DNA of 32,390 bases from Candidatus Accumulibacter sp. UBA704 (GCA_002304785.1 DBMG01000175.1:3083-35472), one strand, 5' to 3'; counted from the stretch's first letter, positions 7,540 through 16,021 are shown. Notes: a model not told the origin generated them from the letters alone. Program-made: numbers and translations.

Positions 7540-9423
7540 ATGCAACATGGAACGACACGAACCCGCTCGCAGCAGGCAGCGCTGGCGCTGGCGGCCCTGG
7601 GGGTGGTTTATGGCGACATCGGCACCAGTCCGCTGTATACGATCAAGGAAGTTTTTGCCGGCGTGCATCCCATCCCGCTCAACCCAGCCAATGTTCTGGG
7701 CATTCTTTCCCTGATTCTGTGGTCGCTGATTATCATCGTCTCGGTCAAGTACGTGGTATTCATCATGCGTGCCGACAACCGCGGCGAAGGCGGCATCATG
7801 GCCATGATCGCGCTGGCCCTGCATACCGCGCGCGGCGACCGCAAACGCGAAAAGGCCATCATGCTGGCCGGCCTGGTCGGCGCCGGGATGTTCTACGGCG
7901 ACGGCATGATCACCCCGGCGATCTCCGTGCTCTCTGCGCTCGAAGGGCTGGAAGTGGCCACGCCGCTGCTCAAGCCGTACGTCCTGCCGGCGACGCTGGC
8001 CGTGCTGTTCTTCCTGTTCTTCTTCCAGAAACGGGGAACCGGTTCGGTCGGCGCCCTGTTCGGGCCGATCATGATCCTGTGGTTCTCGACCCTGGCGGTT
8101 CTGGGTGTTTCCAACATCGTGACCAATCCGAGCGTCCTCGGGGCGGTGAATCCATTGCATGGCTTGCGCTTCCTGTACGAGAACCGCGGGTTGGCGCTGG
8201 TCGCCATGGGCGCGGTGGTCCTCTCGGTGACCGGGGCGGAAGCGCTTTACGCCGATATGGGTCATTTCGGCGCCAAGCCGATTCGCCAGGCGTGGTTCTT
8301 CTTCGTGCTGCCGTCGTTGATGCTCAATTATTTCGGTCAGGGGGCGTTGATCCTGGCCCGGCCGGAGGCAGTCGAGAATCCGTTCTACCATCAGGCGCCG
8401 GCGTGGATGCTTTATCCGCTGGTGGGGCTGGCGACCGTGGCGACGGTGATCGCTTCGCAGGCGGTTATCTCCGGGGCGTTCTCAGTGTCCCGGCAAGCCA
8501 TGCAGCTGGGTTTTCTGCCGCGCTTCGAGGTCAAGCACACCTCGGAAAAGGAACAGGGTCAGGTGTATCTGCCCGGCGTCAACTGGGGCCTGTTTTGCGC
8601 GGTGGCCATTCTGGTCCTCGGCTTCCGCTCCAGTTCGAACATCGCCGCAGCCTACGGCATCGCTGTGACCGGCGACATGGTGATCACCTCCTGCCTGGCT
8701 ACCTTCGTGGCCGCCAAGTCCTGGAAATGGGGATGGACGCGCGCAGCGGCCCTGTTTACTACCTTTCTGGTTGTCGAAGTTACCTTCCTTTCCGCCAATG
8801 TGCTGAAGATTCCCGACGGCGGCTGGTTCCCGCTGGCAGCCGGTTCGCTCGTCTTCCTGATCATGAGCACCTGGAAGCGCGGAGGTCAGTTGCTGACGGA
8901 GCGCACCAGTGGTGACGCTATCGAACTGGACATGTTCATCGACGCGTTGTTGATTTCGGAACCGGTGCGCGTGGCCGGCACGGCGGTGTTCATGACGTCC
9001 AACAACAACCGTGTGCCCAACGCCATGCTGCACAACCTGATGCACAACAAGGTGCTGCACGAGCGTGTGTTGGTGCTGTCGGTGGAGGTGTTCGACGTGC
9101 CGTACGTTCCCGAAATCGACCGGGTCGAAATCCAGGCCTTGAAGGGCGGCTTCTACAAAGTGACCGTGCAGTACGGGTTCAAGGACGAACCCGACATTCC
9201 GGCCGCGCTGGCGCTGTGTTCCGAAAAAGGCATTGAGTTCGACATGATGGAGACGTCGTTCTTCCTCGGTCGCGCCACGCTGATTCCGAAGGTGGGATCG
9301 GAAATGATGTATTGGCGCGAAAAGCTTTTCGTCATGATGTACCGCAACGCCAGCACCGCCATGAGCTTCTACAAGATCCCGACCAACCGCGTCGTCGAAC
9401 TGGGCGCGCAGGTCGTCCTGTAA
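7540..9423 (+). CDS. kup: Low-affinity potassium transporter Kup (HAK/KUP/KT family)
   Basis: Kup takes up potassium with protons across the inner membrane. The 627-residue product has the N-terminal signature GVVYGDIGTSPLYT at residues 21-34, the GEGGIMA motif near residue 80, about twelve membrane helices over the first 430 residues and a hydrophilic C-terminal domain with the typical SNNNRVPNAMLHNLMHNKVLHERV-type segment. The start is ATG at 7540 with AAGGCGAGG upstream. The gene ends one base from the stop of the convergent namZ gene, with no room for a terminator between them, so the two transcripts probably overlap. Regulation may act through the structured leader at 7420-7505. Confidence 0.96.
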   Translation: MQHGTTRTRSQQAALALAALGVVYGDIGTSPLYTIKEVFAGVHPIPLNPANVLGILSLILWSLIIIVSVKYVVFIMRADNRGEGGIMAMIALALHTARGDRKREKAIMLAGLVGAGMFYGDGMITPAISVLSALEGLEVATPLLKPYVLPATLAVLFFLFFFQKRGTGSVGALFGPIMILWFSTLAVLGVSNIVTNPSVLGAVNPLHGLRFLYENRGLALVAMGAVVLSVTGAEALYADMGHFGAKPIRQAWFFFVLPSLMLNYFGQGALILARPEAVENPFYHQAPAWMLYPLVGLATVATVIASQAVISGAFSVSRQAMQLGFLPRFEVKHTSEKEQGQVYLPGVNWGLFCAVAILVLGFRSSSNIAAAYGIAVTGDMVITSCLATFVAAKSWKWGWTRAAALFTTFLVVEVTFLSANVLKIPDGGWFPLAAGSLVFLIMSTWKRGGQLLTERTSGDAIELDMFIDALLISEPVRVAGTAVFMTSNNNRVPNAMLHNLMHNKVLHERVLVLSVEVFDVPYVPEIDRVEIQALKGGFYKVTVQYGFKDEPDIPAALALCSEKGIEFDMMETSFFLGRATLIPKVGSEMMYWREKLFVMMYRNASTAMSFYKIPTNRVVELGAQVVL

Positions 9424-9424
9424 C

Positions 9425-10633
9425 TCAGTACAACAGGAGCTTTGAACGTGCCGCCGTCCAGGCGGCTTCGTCGGTGCGTGCCAGGGCGTCGAGATCGCCG
9501 GGAGCGGCTGTCGGGTCGTCAACCCACTCGCGCAGAATCGGGCTGCCGTTGATCAGGTCGATGGCCAAGCGGTCTTGCTCGTATTCGTAGGCGAAATCCC
9601 GCCATAACGGGTAATCCGGATACAGCCGGCGGATGGCCTTGAATGCGAGAGCCTGAAGCCGCCATGGGCGGAAAATCTCATGCCGGTAGCTGCAGTCCTC
9701 GACATGCATCTGCACGCCGTGGCACAGCTTGCCGGCGTGCTTGTGGAAGGTCGGCTCGAACCAGCACTCGCGCAGCCGGCAGCCGCTCAGCCAATCAGGC
9801 GCCAGACTGTGCATCTCGGCGATCACGGCGCGGGCATCGATATCCGGTGCGCCGAACAGTTCGAGCGGGCGCGTCGTGCCGCGTCCTTCCGACAGGGTGG
9901 TGCCTTCCAGCATCACCGTTCCTGCGTAACACCGCGCCATCGACAGGTTGGGCGCATTCGGACTGGGGTTGATCCAGGTGCGTTCGCCGAGCGGCCAGCC
10001 GAAACCCGGTGCGGCCTCGGGCTGCCAGCCATCCATGGTAATCACCTCGCACTCGACATCGAGTCCGAGTTCGGCGATGAACCAGCGTGTCAGTTCGCCC
10101 ATCGTCAGCCCGTGGCGCATGGGCAGCGGACCGGCACCGACAAAGCTTTCCCAGCCAGATCTAAGTGTCAACCCCTCGACCGGTCGGCCCGCCGGGTTGG
10201 GGCGATCCAGCACCCAAACCGCCTTGCGGTGCTGCGCCGCGGCTTCGAGCATGTAGCGCAGGGTAGTGATGAAGGTGTAGATGCGGCAGCCGAGATCCTG
10301 CAGGTCGATCAGCATCACGTCGAAGGTGTCCAGCATGGCCGGAGTCGGACGCCGTACTTCGCCGTACAGGCTGAATACAGGAATGCCGTGCTGCGGATCG
10401 AGGAAGTCGGGCGATTCGACCATGTTGTCCTGCTTGTCGCCGCGCAGTCCGTGTTGTGGACCGAAGGCGGCAGCAAGGGGCAGATCGGGCAGCGCAGCGA
10501 GCGCGTCGATGGCGTGCGTCAGATCGGCGGTGACCGAGGCCGGGTGGGCGAGCAGGGCCAGGCGCTTGCCAGCCAGCGGTTTGCGCAGGGCGGGTTCGGC
10601 CAGCAGACGATCTAGTCCAAAACGAATCGGCAT
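9425..10633 (-). CDS. namZ: NamZ-type exo-beta-N-acetylmuramidase (DUF1343, GH171)
   Basis: Members of DUF1343, such as B. subtilis NamZ (YbbC), release N-acetylmuramic acid from the non-reducing end of peptidoglycan fragments. The 402-residue product shows the conserved FGPQHGLRGDKQDNM segment near residue 58, VFSLYGEVRRPTPAML, DVMLIDLQDLGCRIYTF, VLDRPNPAGR, MRHGLTMGEL and the TLSEGRGTTRPLELFGAP segment near residue 260. No signal peptide is visible: the N-terminus MPIRFGLDRLLAEPAL is hydrophilic, so the enzyme may act on imported sugars in the cytoplasm. The start is ATG at 10633 with only a weak ribosome site. No recycling partners (MurQ, AnmK, permease) lie nearby. The family is clear; the physiological role is inferred. 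Confidence 0.88.
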   Translation of the reverse strand: MPIRFGLDRLLAEPALRKPLAGKRLALLAHPASVTADLTHAIDALAALPDLPLAAAFGPQHGLRGDKQDNMVESPDFLDPQHGIPVFSLYGEVRRPTPAMLDTFDVMLIDLQDLGCRIYTFITTLRYMLEAAAQHRKAVWVLDRPNPAGRPVEGLTLRSGWESFVGAGPLPMRHGLTMGELTRWFIAELGLDVECEVITMDGWQPEAAPGFGWPLGERTWINPSPNAPNLSMARCYAGTVMLEGTTLSEGRGTTRPLELFGAPDIDARAVIAEMHSLAPDWLSGCRLRECWFEPTFHKHAGKLCHGVQMHVEDCSYRHEIFRPWRLQALAFKAIRRLYPDYPLWRDFAYEYEQDRLAIDLINGSPILREWVDDPTAAPGDLDALARTDEAAWTAARSKLLLY

Positions 10634-10762
10634 GGGGTGTCAGTCCTGATTTCCAAGACGCGGAAGTTTACAGCGAAGTCGCGGGTGGATGTCTGAAATG
10701 ACCGCTTAACATTCGCCCGGTAAGGTCTGTTCCAAGCGGTTCAATTTTCCGGAGCGGCCGAT

Positions 10763-10870
10763 ATGACCCCCAAGCAGATCCTGGACGAAGTGGCGGCTGT
10801 ACTCGAGCGACTCTTCGCCAAATACTTTTTCGGCGAATGGACTATCCCATGGCTGCCGGACGACCTGTAA
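10763..10870 (+). CDS. Candidate 35-residue small protein
   Basis: A short frame starts at ATG 10763 with GGAG nine bases upstream and ends at TAA 10870. The product begins MTPKQILDEVAAVLERLFAK, which can form an amphipathic helix. It continues with YFFGEWTIPWLPDDL, an aromatic, Trp-containing tail. It lies in the gap between the divergently oriented namZ gene and the end of the convergent glycosyltransferase gene. A small hairpin, AAGCAG-TAT-CTGCTT (10872-10886), follows directly. I recognise no family. The good ribosome site, the sensible composition and the position filling an otherwise empty gap support a real gene, but no comparison was possible. Confidence 0.5.
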   Translation: MTPKQILDEVAAVLERLFAKYFFGEWTIPWLPDDL

Positions 10871-10894
10871 GAAGCAGTATCTGCTTATTCGAGT

Positions 10895-11902
10895 TCAAGT
10901 ACGTGGAATGCGTTGCAGCGCGTCGAGCATCTGACCGGTGGCCGTGGTCCACGAGAACTCCTCGGCCCGGCGCCGTACCTGCTCCCTGGGGAGCTTCAAG
11001 GCCAGCAGGCTGGCTTCGCGCAGATCTTCGTGCATGACTCCTCCTCCGGACTGCCCGATGACGTCGATCGGGCCGGCGACGGGGAAAGCGGCGACCGGTG
11101 TGCCGCAGGCCATCGATTCGACCATGACCAGCCCGAAGGTGTCTGTCACGCTGGGGAATACCATGACGTCAGCCGAGCGATAGAGAAGGGCCAGCGCTTC
11201 GCCGCCGAGCACGCCAAGCCAGCGCGCCGCCGGATATCGTGACTGCAGGTGCTGCCGTGCAGGCCCTTCCCCGGCAATCCATTTTTCTCCCGGCAAGTCC
11301 AGGCGGAGGAAAGCGTCGACCTGCTTCTCCACGGCGATTCGTCCGACATACAGGAATACCGGCCGGTCGGCCGGTCGTTCCATGCGGTCGCCACGATCGC
11401 TGAAGGTTTCGAGATCGACGCCGCGCGACCACAGACGGGCGCCGTGGAATCCACGCGCCTTGAGATCATTGACGATGGCAGGCGTCGGCGCCAGGGTGGC
11501 CCGCGCCGCGTTGTGGAAGCGGCGCAGCAGGGCATAGGTCCAGCACACCGGCAGGCGGAAGCGCGCTTCGACGTATTCGGGAAAGCGGCTGTGATAGGCC
11601 GTGGTGAATGGCCATCGCCGGCGCACGGCGATCCGCCTTGCCAGCCAGCCGAGCGGGCCTTCCGTGGCGATATGCAGACAGTCCGGAGCGAAGCGATCAA
11701 TGTGCCGGGCCAGATCTCCCTCCCGCGTGATCGCCAGGCTGATCTCCGGGTAGGTCGGGCAGGGAATGGAGCGAAAGCCGAGTGGCGAAATGATTTCGAC
11801 GGAATGTCCTTGCCGTTGGAGCTCCCGGCGCGTCATCTTGAGCGTGCGCACGACGCCATTGACCTGCGGTTCCCAGGCGTCGGTGATGATCAGAATCTTC
11901 AT
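10895..11902 (-). CDS. GT4-family glycosyltransferase, possibly glycolipid-forming
   Basis: This GT-B fold enzyme transfers a sugar from a nucleotide-sugar donor. The 335-residue product starts MKILIITDAWEPQVNGVV, the typical acceptor-domain opening of this mannosyl/glucosyl/sulfoquinovosyl transferase group. The donor-binding domain carries LYVGRIAVEKQ near residue 187 and FPSVTDTFGLVMVESMACGTPVAA near residue 250, a variant of the EX7E motif with Asp in the first position, as in related proteins. The start at 11902 has AAGGA close upstream. It is the third gene after olsB and olsA-like, 21 bases after the latter, so it is probably in one operon. A role in making a glycolipid is inferred from that context; other acceptors are possible. 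Confidence 0.82.
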   Translation of the reverse strand: MKILIITDAWEPQVNGVVRTLKMTRRELQRQGHSVEIISPLGFRSIPCPTYPEISLAITREGDLARHIDRFAPDCLHIATEGPLGWLARRIAVRRRWPFTTAYHSRFPEYVEARFRLPVCWTYALLRRFHNAARATLAPTPAIVNDLKARGFHGARLWSRGVDLETFSDRGDRMERPADRPVFLYVGRIAVEKQVDAFLRLDLPGEKWIAGEGPARQHLQSRYPAARWLGVLGGEALALLYRSADVMVFPSVTDTFGLVMVESMACGTPVAAFPVAGPIDVIGQSGGGVMHEDLREASLLALKLPREQVRRRAEEFSWTTATGQMLDALQRIPRT

Positions 11903-11923
11903 GCGTTCCTTCCGAATTCGGGC

Positions 11924-12745
11924 TCAGGAGTGGCTGGCTGCGCCTTGGCAGGATGTCGGCAGCGCTTCCGTGTCGGCGAATCCCGGAAGCTCTTTCTTTT
12001 CGGTTGTTTCTGGGGAGTCGTCGGGCGGCAGGCCCAGGCCAAAAGCGATTGCGCCTCGGGCCATCGCAGCGATCTGTCGACGCGACGATCGGTCGGGCAT
12101 GATCACCGGGGTCTGGCGCAGGCGCACGGTCAGCGATCGGCTGGCAATGATTGCTGCCATGCATTCGGCCATTGACGTTTCGCCGGCGTAGGCCGGCACC
12201 GATGTGCGCTGGCCACGCGCGTCGAAATAGGCGAGGGCAACCGGCTGCACCGGTCGCCCGCAGTCGATCGCCGGCTGCAACAACGCGCCGTGAAAGGGCA
12301 GGACACGCGTACCGTCAGAGGTGGTTCCTTCGGGAAAGACGGCGACGTCCTTGCCGGCCGACAGCATGGCAGCGATTTTCCGGTTGGTTTCCAGGGCGTG
12401 GTTGCCTCGACCGCGCCGCAGGAACAGCGTGTCGGTGTTTGCTGCCAGCCAACCGGCCAGCGGCCAGTAGCGAACCTCTGCTTTCGATACGAAGGCCATC
12501 GGGCGAGCGGCGTTGAGCACGAAGATGTCGAGCCACGAGATGTGGTTGGCGACGATCAGGCTGCCACGCGACGCACCGCTGAACCCCGTGTCGAGTCGGA
12601 TCGCGAGAATCTCCAGAAGTTGCCGCGACCAGCGCTGCTTGAGCCAGAGCCGGCAGGCGTCGTTGAGGAAACGGTAGGTACAGGCGATGGTCAGCGCGCC
12701 CCACAGCAGGTGCAGCCCGAGGCGCGCGTAGCGCACAGCACGCAA
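11924..12745 (-). CDS. olsA: Lyso-ornithine-lipid acyltransferase (OlsA/PlsC family)
   Basis: PlsC-type enzymes esterify a lyso-lipid with a fatty acyl chain at the inner membrane; next to OlsB the likely substrate is lyso-ornithine lipid. The motif NHISWLD gives the catalytic His68 and Asp73, and FPEG at residues 137-140 is the second conserved block. A hydrophobic N-terminal helix (residues 8-24) anchors it. The start is uncertain: no ATG fits. TTG at 12745 gives a typical N-terminus and is chosen here; GTG at 12736 is close by. A CTG at 12781 would overlap the olsB stop and has a GGGGAA upstream. The frame is open much further, but that part is antisense-free overlap with olsB in another frame and is not coding. 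The C-terminal tail after residue 225 is variable. Confidence 0.82.
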   Translation of the reverse strand: MRAVRYARLGLHLLWGALTIACTYRFLNDACRLWLKQRWSRQLLEILAIRLDTGFSGASRGSLIVANHISWLDIFVLNAARPMAFVSKAEVRYWPLAGWLAANTDTLFLRRGRGNHALETNRKIAAMLSAGKDVAVFPEGTTSDGTRVLPFHGALLQPAIDCGRPVQPVALAYFDARGQRTSVPAYAGETSMAECMAAIIASRSLTVRLRQTPVIMPDRSSRRQIAAMARGAIAFGLGLPPDDSPETTEKKELPGFADTEALPTSCQGAASHS

Positions 12746-12777
12746 CGGCCGCGGCGTGCGTGTTTGGAATCCGGTTT

Positions 12778-13542
12778 TCAGTCCTGTTTCCCCATGAAGT
12801 GTTTCGCGTAGCGGTCGTCGATGCGCGAGACCGGCATCAGGATGGGCAGGTCGGCGGTGTTGAAATCGGGATCCCAGGCCGGCTCGCCGCAGATGTAGGC
12901 CCCGGCGCGCAGATAACCCTTGATGAGGGGCGGCAGTTCGGCATCGAGATCGTGGCGCAGGGCGTCCAGCGGCAACGGGCAGCGCGGGAAGACGCGGTAC
13001 TCCAGCGGACTCATGTGTTCGCCGAGGCGGCTGAACAGGCTGGCGGCGGCGTGTCCCCCGTCGGCCATGCTGATGCTGGCGCAGCCGATCAAGTAACCGT
13101 AATGATTCTCGAGCATGTAGCGCGCCAGGCCGCTCCACAGGAGGGCGATAGTGGCGCCGTTGCGGTAGTCCGGATGCACGCACGAGCGGCCGATTTCCAC
13201 GAGGCGCGGGCGCAGCAGTTGCAGGCGGGTCAGGTCGAACTCGTTCTCCGAGTAGTAATTCCCGACGCGGCGCGCGTTCTCCGGCGACAGTATGCGGTAG
13301 GTGCCGACCACCGTTCCGTCGTTGTCATCGCACACGATCAGGTGTTCGCAGAAGGGGTCGTAGATGTCCTGGTCGACGCCGGGAACGGTGCTGGGCAGAT
13401 TGGCGCCCAGTTCGCCGGCGAAGACCCGATAGCGCAAGCGCTGCGCCTCGAGAATGTCCCACTCCGAGCGGGCGAGTCCGACAGAGAGTTTGCGCTTCGG
13501 CGCGCGTGTTGTCTGGAGGGGCTGGATATTGGTACTGGTCAT
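12778..13542 (-). CDS. olsB: L-ornithine N-alpha-acyltransferase OlsB
   Basis: OlsB transfers a 3-hydroxyacyl group from acyl carrier protein to the alpha-amino group of ornithine, the first step of ornithine-lipid synthesis. These phosphorus-free lipids replace phospholipids in many bacteria under phosphate limitation. The 254-residue product has the family pattern: AQRLRYRVFAGELGA near residue 33, VVGTYRIL near 78, LVEIGRSCVHPDYRNGATIALLW near 113-135 and the C-terminal PLIKGYLRAGAYICGEPAWDPDFNTAD block. The start is ATG at 13542 with AGGA six bases upstream. The acyltransferase gene follows immediately. It is divergent from the DUF47-pit operon. Upstream lies a pair of CTGTC repeats 12 bases apart, close to but not exactly the Pho-box period of 11. 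Confidence 0.92.
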   Translation of the reverse strand: MTSTNIQPLQTTRAPKRKLSVGLARSEWDILEAQRLRYRVFAGELGANLPSTVPGVDQDIYDPFCEHLIVCDDNDGTVVGTYRILSPENARRVGNYYSENEFDLTRLQLLRPRLVEIGRSCVHPDYRNGATIALLWSGLARYMLENHYGYLIGCASISMADGGHAAASLFSRLGEHMSPLEYRVFPRCPLPLDALRHDLDAELPPLIKGYLRAGAYICGEPAWDPDFNTADLPILMPVSRIDDRYAKHFMGKQD

Positions 13543-13733
13543 GGCCTGTCCTTTACTGAAAAGTGCTACGGACAGGAATTTAGACAGGTCGTATTACGTG
13601 TGTATTTCAGGTGAGTTAACGTTCGGTTCAGGTATGTTTTCCGGGCAGCCTGCGGCCTTGAGAATCGCGGTTTTTGGGCCGTTCCGGTCGCCAGTTTCCG
13701 GGAAAAATGGGGAAGAAACCTTTCTGCAACAAT

Positions 13734-13762
13734 TCCTTAATGATTTGGGCCGGAGGTATAAT
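13734..13762 (+). promoter_or_regulatory. Promoter of the DUF47-pit operon
   Basis: A perfect -10 box TATAAT lies at 13757-13762, followed by GCGCGCC. The -35 region at about 13734-13739 (TCCTTA) is weak. The expected transcript start is near 13769, giving a leader of about 25 bases. The same TATAAT followed by CGCGCCGT occurs in the riboswitch promoter at 16649. Confidence 0.65.
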
Positions 13763-13794
13763 GCGCGCCGTTCCCAACTATAGAAAAAATTAAG

Positions 13795-14433
13795 ATGCTC
13801 TCGCGATTCATGCCCCGTGAAGGGAAGTTTTTTGACCTGTTCAACGCTCATGCCGAACAGGTGGTTTTGGGCAGCAAGGCGCTGCTCGACCTGCTTACGG
13901 TTTTCAACGGTTCCGACGAAGAAGCGGAAAAGCAGTGCGATATGGTCGACGTTGCAGAAAAGACGGCCGACAAGATCACGCACGAAACCATGCGCCAGTT
14001 GCACAAGTCGTTCATCACGCCGCTCGATCGCGAAGAGATTCATCAACTGATCACCAGCCTCGACGACATCCTCGACCTGACCCAGGATGTTTCGCATACG
14101 GTCACTCTGTATAACATCCGGCACATTACCCCGGAAGCCATCAAGCTGGCCGAGATCGGCCTGCAGTGTTCCGAAAGGGTGCGTTTGGCGGTGGGCTTGC
14201 TCTCGTCCATGGACAACGGGCCGCAGATCCTCAGACTGTGCAACGAAATCGACGAACTCGAATCGGCCGCCGACCGCGAAATGCGCGGTGCCATGTCGCG
14301 TCTCTTCAGGGAAGAGCCGGATGTCCGCGAATTGATCAAGTACAAGGCCATTTACGAACTGCTCGAAACGGTGACTGATCGCTGCGAGGATGTGGCGAAC
14401 ATCATTGAAGGCATCGTCCTCGAAAACTCCTGA
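13795..14433 (+). CDS. DUF47 (PhoU-like) Pit accessory protein
   Basis: DUF47 proteins are all-helical relatives of PhoU that are encoded next to Pit transporters and are thought to modulate phosphate transport. The 212-residue product begins MLSRFMPREGKFFDLFNAHA, a conserved opening (FmPkExxFFdlfxxha). It continues with a helical pattern including ETMRQLHKSFITPLDREEIHQLI and LDDILDLTQD, which is characteristic of the family and close to the metal-binding motifs of PhoU. The start is ATG at 13795; the ribosome site (AAAATTAAG) is weak. Pit follows after 12 bases, so the two are one operon from the promoter at 13757. Confidence 0.92.
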   Translation: MLSRFMPREGKFFDLFNAHAEQVVLGSKALLDLLTVFNGSDEEAEKQCDMVDVAEKTADKITHETMRQLHKSFITPLDREEIHQLITSLDDILDLTQDVSHTVTLYNIRHITPEAIKLAEIGLQCSERVRLAVGLLSSMDNGPQILRLCNEIDELESAADREMRGAMSRLFREEPDVRELIKYKAIYELLETVTDRCEDVANIIEGIVLENS

Positions 14434-14445
14434 TCGGTACCGTCC

Positions 14446-15453
14446 ATGGATACTGTAAACATCAGTACGGGCGTACTCGTCCTGCTCGTCGGCATGGCCT
14501 TGGCGTTCGATTTCATGAACGGTTTCCACGATGCGGCCAACGCCATCGCCACAGTTGTCTCGACGCGCGTCATGAAGCCGCATACTGCCGTCGCAATGGC
14601 CGCTATTTGCAACGTGGCGGCCATTTTTGTTTTTGAGCTGAAAGTGGCAGCGACAGTCGGCAAAGGAACCATCGAACCTTCGGCCATCGACTACTACGTC
14701 GTGTTTGGTGCCCTGGTCGGAGCCATCGCCTGGAATGTCATTACGTGGTACTACGGCATTCCATCCTCTTCTTCGCATGCATTGATCGGCGGGCTGATCG
14801 GTGCTGCGTTGGTCCATGCCGGCCCGAGTGCGCTTATTGCCTCGGGCATCATAAAGGTCGTGGCCTTCATCGTGATTTCGCCATTGCTGGGCATGGTGCT
14901 GGGTTCCTTGATGATGATCCTGGTGTCCTGGTTGTTCCGCGGTTCGACGCCAAGGCGCGTCGATAGCTGGTCACGCCGACTGCAGTTGCTGTCCGCGTCG
15001 GCTTATGCCCTCGGGCATGGTGGCAACGATGCGCAGAAGACGATCGGGATCATCTGGATGCTGCTCCTGTCTGGCGGCATGATGCAGAGCGGCGATCATG
15101 TTCCCTACTGGGTCGTTGTTTCCTGCTATACCGCCATCGGTCTGGGAACCATCTTCGGAGGATGGCGGATCATCAAGCTGATGGGGCAGAAGATCACCAA
15201 GCTGAAACCGGTTGGCGGTTTTTGCGCTCAGACCGGCGGGGCGGCGACGCTGTTCTTTGCGACTGCGCTGGGTATTCCTGTTTCGACGACGCACACCATC
15301 ACTGGCGCCATCGTCGGCGTTGGCGCCACCAAGCGCTTGTCGGCCGTACGCTGGGGTATTGCCGGGACGATTGTCTGGGCCTGGGTGCTGACAATCCCCT
15401 GCAGCGCGCTGATTGCCGCGCTGTTCTGGTACATCGGCAAGTTCTTCCTCTGA
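14446..15453 (+). CDS. pit: Inorganic phosphate transporter, PiT family
   Basis: Pit transporters import metal-phosphate complexes with protons and are usually the low-affinity, constitutive phosphate uptake route. The 335-residue product carries both inverted PiT signatures: GFHDAANAIATVVSTR at residues 26-41 and LGHGGNDAQKTIG at 189-201. It also has PSSSSHALIGG (107-117) and PVSTTHTITGAIVG near the end, the repeated half of the transporter. About ten membrane helices are visible. It is shorter than E. coli PitA (499) but matches the compact form that is paired with DUF47. The start ATG at 14446 has no strong ribosome site, consistent with coupling to the upstream gene. Confidence 0.95.
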   Translation: MDTVNISTGVLVLLVGMALAFDFMNGFHDAANAIATVVSTRVMKPHTAVAMAAICNVAAIFVFELKVAATVGKGTIEPSAIDYYVVFGALVGAIAWNVITWYYGIPSSSSHALIGGLIGAALVHAGPSALIASGIIKVVAFIVISPLLGMVLGSLMMILVSWLFRGSTPRRVDSWSRRLQLLSASAYALGHGGNDAQKTIGIIWMLLLSGGMMQSGDHVPYWVVVSCYTAIGLGTIFGGWRIIKLMGQKITKLKPVGGFCAQTGGAATLFFATALGIPVSTTHTITGAIVGVGATKRLSAVRWGIAGTIVWAWVLTIPCSALIAALFWYIGKFFL

Positions 15454-15472
15454 TTCCGATACGAAACCACCT

Positions 15473-15498
15473 CCGGGGCAGGTTGTACTGCCCCGGTT
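15473..15498 (+). terminator. Stem-loop between pit and the DUF465 gene
   Basis: CCGGGGCAG (15473-15481) pairs perfectly with CTGCCCCGG (15488-15496) around a 6-base loop. Only two T bases follow. It lies between the convergent pit and DUF465 genes and probably ends one or both transcripts. Confidence 0.6.
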
Positions 15499-15525
15499 AA
15501 AGCAAGCCCGGAAAAAACTACCTTA

Positions 15526-15741
15526 TCAGGCCGGTATGTCCGGCACCAGCATCTTTTCGAGCTGGTAGATCTTGTCCTTCAGCATCAATTTCCGCTTTTT
15601 CAGTCTTTGAATCAGCAACTGATCCTGATCCGGCAGCGGTGTGGCAGCGAGGTGTTCGACAATCAGGTTGAGGTCCCGGTGCTCCACCTGAAGTTCGTTA
15701 AGTGTGGCACGGGCATCGGCAATTTCCTTTTCGGTCAGCAT
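15526..15741 (-). CDS. DUF465 (YdcH-like) small coiled-coil protein
   Basis: The 71-residue product is an almost continuous helix: a first half EKEIADARATLNELQVEHRDLNLIV-type segment, then LIQRLKKRKLMLKDKIYQLE, which is the DUF465 signature (LKKxKLxLKDxI). Function is unknown in the family; members are small and cytoplasmic and form helical hairpins. The start at 15741 lacks a strong ribosome site. It is convergent with pit and divergent from greB, so it is likely monocistronic. Confidence 0.88.
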   Translation of the reverse strand: MLTEKEIADARATLNELQVEHRDLNLIVEHLAATPLPDQDQLLIQRLKKRKLMLKDKIYQLEKMLVPDIPA

Positions 15742-16021
15742 CGTTCATTATCCATTTGGTGGTAATCGGCTAACTCAATAGCGGCTGCAATCTCTCCAAG
15801 CAGGCATCCCCCAGGATTGCAGTCCACAACACGCTCCTCGTTTCCCTGATGACCCGAATCGCAGAGACAGCGGTCAGCAGGAGTGGAGGGACGAGGACAA
15901 TGGTAGGCGCTCGGCGAGGAAAAAACAACGGCGGCGGCCGGGAATGATTTCCGGTGTTTTTCGTTGCGCGCGTTGTGGTTAAACTGTGTGTCTCAGGAAT
16001 TTCAGTGCCGCATTGAATCGC

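Noticed and set aside
7386..8915. Long open frame over the start of kup
   Set aside because: It runs in another frame of a GC-rich gene; kup shows family motifs throughout, this frame none.
11924..13183. Extended acyltransferase starting inside olsB
   Set aside because: The added 140 residues lie in another frame of olsB, are Arg-rich and show no homology-like pattern.
13757..13793. Ten-codon leader reading frame with GGAGG before ATG at 13761
   Set aside because: It overlaps a perfect TATAAT box followed by GCGCGCC, which explains the sequence better as a promoter. The frame ends one base before the DUF47 start, an interesting coincidence but unsupported.
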